Positions 62,447 to 64,000 of a DNA stretch of 64,000 nucleotides are shown piece by piece. The notes beneath the pieces were generated by a model, which saw only the letters and a list, made by a program, of their open reading frames with translations, had not been told where the DNA came from and searched no databases. Source of the stretch: Euborellia annulipes (taxonomy: Eukaryota > Arthropoda > Insecta > Dermaptera > Anisolabididae); contig JAKCPI010015310.1 in assembly GCA_023213315.1 (NCBI GenBank), positions 186,001 to 250,000 of the forward strand, given 5' to 3'. Each line of letters starts with the position of its first letter. Position 1 is the stretch's first letter. A program made the translations under genes and the position numbers.

Positions 62447-63474
62447 CAGTGGCGGCTCGCTAGGGTAGGCAAGGTAGGCGACGCCTACCTTATAAATATA
62501 CAGATGAAAAATATTTATCAATTTTATTATATTTATTAAGTTTAAAAATATTTAGTTTCATAAAATAATTACTATATTTATTAATTAATATATATGATTT
62601 TGCAAAAAAAAAAAGTTGAAACACTTCAGAACCTCGTATTTATAAAGTAAAGGCGATATTTTTCTTTGCCTATTTACTTCCTGTACCCCACACTCCGCTG
62701 CCCACATTTCTAGACATTCGCGCATGCGCACAGCAGTGATAGCCAGCGCTATAAGTTGAACGGTTAGGCGATGAACTAAGTAGCCTATGCCAAGCCGATG
62801 ACAAGTGTTACCGTAGAGCGCAATTTCTCATGTTTAAAACGCATAAAAAATTATTTAAGAAACTCAATGTCGCAGGAAAGGTTGTCTTCTCTTTCGTTGT
62901 TATCAATAGAAAAAGATTTATTAGTTCAAATTTCGAAACAAGATAATTTCACACAGGGGCGTATATAGAAATTTTTTTCGGGGGGGGGGGGGGGGGGGCC
63001 GAACTCAAAAATTTTTCTGCGGAAAATTTTTGCGGAACATTTTTTCTTTTGTGGAACCAAAGTTTTCCGTCCTGCGGAAAAATTTGTTGTGCTGATGTCT
63101 GTATATCCCTATATATGTATATGTCTTTGGGAAATTTCGGGGGGGGGGGGGGGGAGGCCGGGCCCCCTCGGCCCCCCCCCCCCTTATATACGCCCCTGAT
63201 TTCACAGATCAAATTATTGAATTATTTTTTAAATTAAAAGATAGGCGGATATAATAATGTTTAATGGCTGGAAATGTATTGAGGAAGGATATAAAGGATT
63301 TCTTGGCTGCCTGCATTTATATCCTTCCTAAAAGATAGGCGAATAGATTTAATTTACAAAAATAAATAAATACGCCTTTTTTCTTTCTTTTTTTCTATTT
63401 TTCGTAAGTAATATATATATAGGCCTATATATATTTGTCGCCTACCCAGTTGTCTCGGTCACGAGACGCCACTG
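62447..63474. mobile_element. hAT non-autonomous element, TIR CAGTGGCG.CTCG
   Basis: Left CAGTGGCGGCTCGC, right CGAGACGCCACTG. The 8-bp duplication CATGGCAA lies at 62439-62446 on the left. On the right it is found at 63669-63676, because another element inserted in between. Subterminal GTAGGC repeats occur at both ends. Nested: 62954-63198. Confidence 0.85.
62954..63198. mobile_element. hAT MITE, TIR CAGGGGCGTATATA
   Basis: The ends CAGGGGCGTATATA and TATATACGCCCCTG are exact inverses. Identical 8-bp ATTTCACA flank it (62946-62953, 63199-63206). Homologous to the degraded copy at 18465-18862. Confidence 0.95.
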
Positions 63475-63479
63475 CATGG

Positions 63480-63665
63480 CAGGGCCGGAACTAGGAGATT
63501 TTTTAAGGGGTGCAAAATTTAATTTGCCGCCCCCTCCTTAAAATTTTCTATACAAAATTCATATCATTTTACCTTTTTTTTAGTAAATATTTCTTTAATT
63601 GCCGCCCCCTGATATCTGCCGCCCGGGGCACACGCACCCACTGCCCCCCTCTAGATCCGGCCCTG
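63480..63665. mobile_element. hAT MITE, TIR CAGGGCCGGA
   Basis: Left CAGGGCCGGAACTAGG, right CTAGATCCGGCCCTG. Identical 8-bp CTGCATGG flank it (63472-63479, 63666-63673). The left duplication includes the last three bases of the older element 62447-63474, so it inserted later at that element's edge. Confidence 0.92.
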
Positions 63666-63689
63666 CTGCATGGCAACCATTTCTCCTAT

Positions 63690-64000
63690 CTTCCCTATGA
63701 AATACAAGAGTAAAGTGGTCTTCAGAAGATTTCAATTGCAAAATGAGAATATACATTTTAAAGAGCATCTAAAAAAATAATTGATTTTTGAATTAAAAAA
63801 AAATCTTTGAAGCAAATTTTGAGAAAATCGAAAAAAACTGAAAAAGTACATCAGTAAAGTACTAGTACTCTTTGGCCGATTTTGATTAAAAGCTTATTTT
63901 TCCGGTCCCGGGGGGTGTTTAACTTAAATATAAAATTTCAACCTAGTAGCTTAATTCCTTCATGCTTTAAATTGAACACACCCACACACCCACAGACAGA
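63690..64000 (-). repeat. R1 repeat, inverted, cut by window end
   Basis: CATCAGTAAAGTACTAGTACTC and TATAAAATTTCAACCTAGTAG match the other R1 copies in reverse. A (CA)n-like tract starts at the window edge. Confidence 0.65.

Overview
The window looks like AT-rich, repeat-dense intronic and 3' flanking DNA of a metazoan, most likely an arthropod. I cannot name the species. The evidence is spliced exons with GT-AG and GC-AG introns, and a repeat population typical of arthropods: hAT, Tc1/mariner/pogo, piggyBac-like, Harbinger-like and Helitron-like elements, Ty3/gypsy, Penelope-like elements, RNase H-bearing LINEs and tRNA-derived SINEs. There is no prokaryotic gene organisation.

The only recognisable host gene lies on the plus strand. 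It is the C-terminal part of what appears to be a mask/ANKHD1/ANKRD17-type protein. I place six exons: 6717-6833, 20931-21553, 29139-29246, 47448-48974, 49050-49256 and 49339-49365. Splice phases agree throughout. Three introns are 7.6 to 18 kb long and filled with mobile elements. The last two are 75 and 82 bp, and the 75-bp one appears to use a GC donor. The ankyrin repeats and KH domain would lie upstream, outside the window.

The rest is layered mobile DNA. Region by region: 1-6.5 kb holds foldbacks, a minisatellite-bearing Helitron-like repeat, a TAGGGTTTGG hAT element and a pogo MITE. 7.4-13.6 kb holds a ribozyme-bearing palindrome, a Penelope-type terminal repeat and a large foldback-plus-minisatellite element split by a 5'-truncated LINE. 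13.6-18.2 kb is an intact Ty3/gypsy element with identical LTRs. 18.9-20.8 kb holds ribozyme-bearing repeats. 23.9-28.1 kb holds LINE and Penelope remnants. 30.1-36.6 kb is a decayed uncharacterised gene split by a hAT MITE and a second Ty3/gypsy element. 37.2-38.5 kb is a second foldback-plus-minisatellite element. 42.7-45.8 kb is a structurally complete hAT transposon with nested insertions. 53.8-64 kb holds more palindromes, a piggyBac-like element, inverted tRNA-like units and nested hAT MITEs.

The most notable signal is a set of hammerhead-ribozyme-like motifs (CTGANGA, stem II, GAAAC, often followed by GTC) on both strands. They sit mostly in palindromic elements or Penelope-type terminal repeats. 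The clearest are at 18943-19000 (minus) and 43358-43408 (plus), each with an uninterrupted self-complementary stem I. A second notable signal is a repeated composite architecture, seen twice in unrelated sequence: inverted-repeat head, tandem minisatellite, terminal ATAAAAGC motif.
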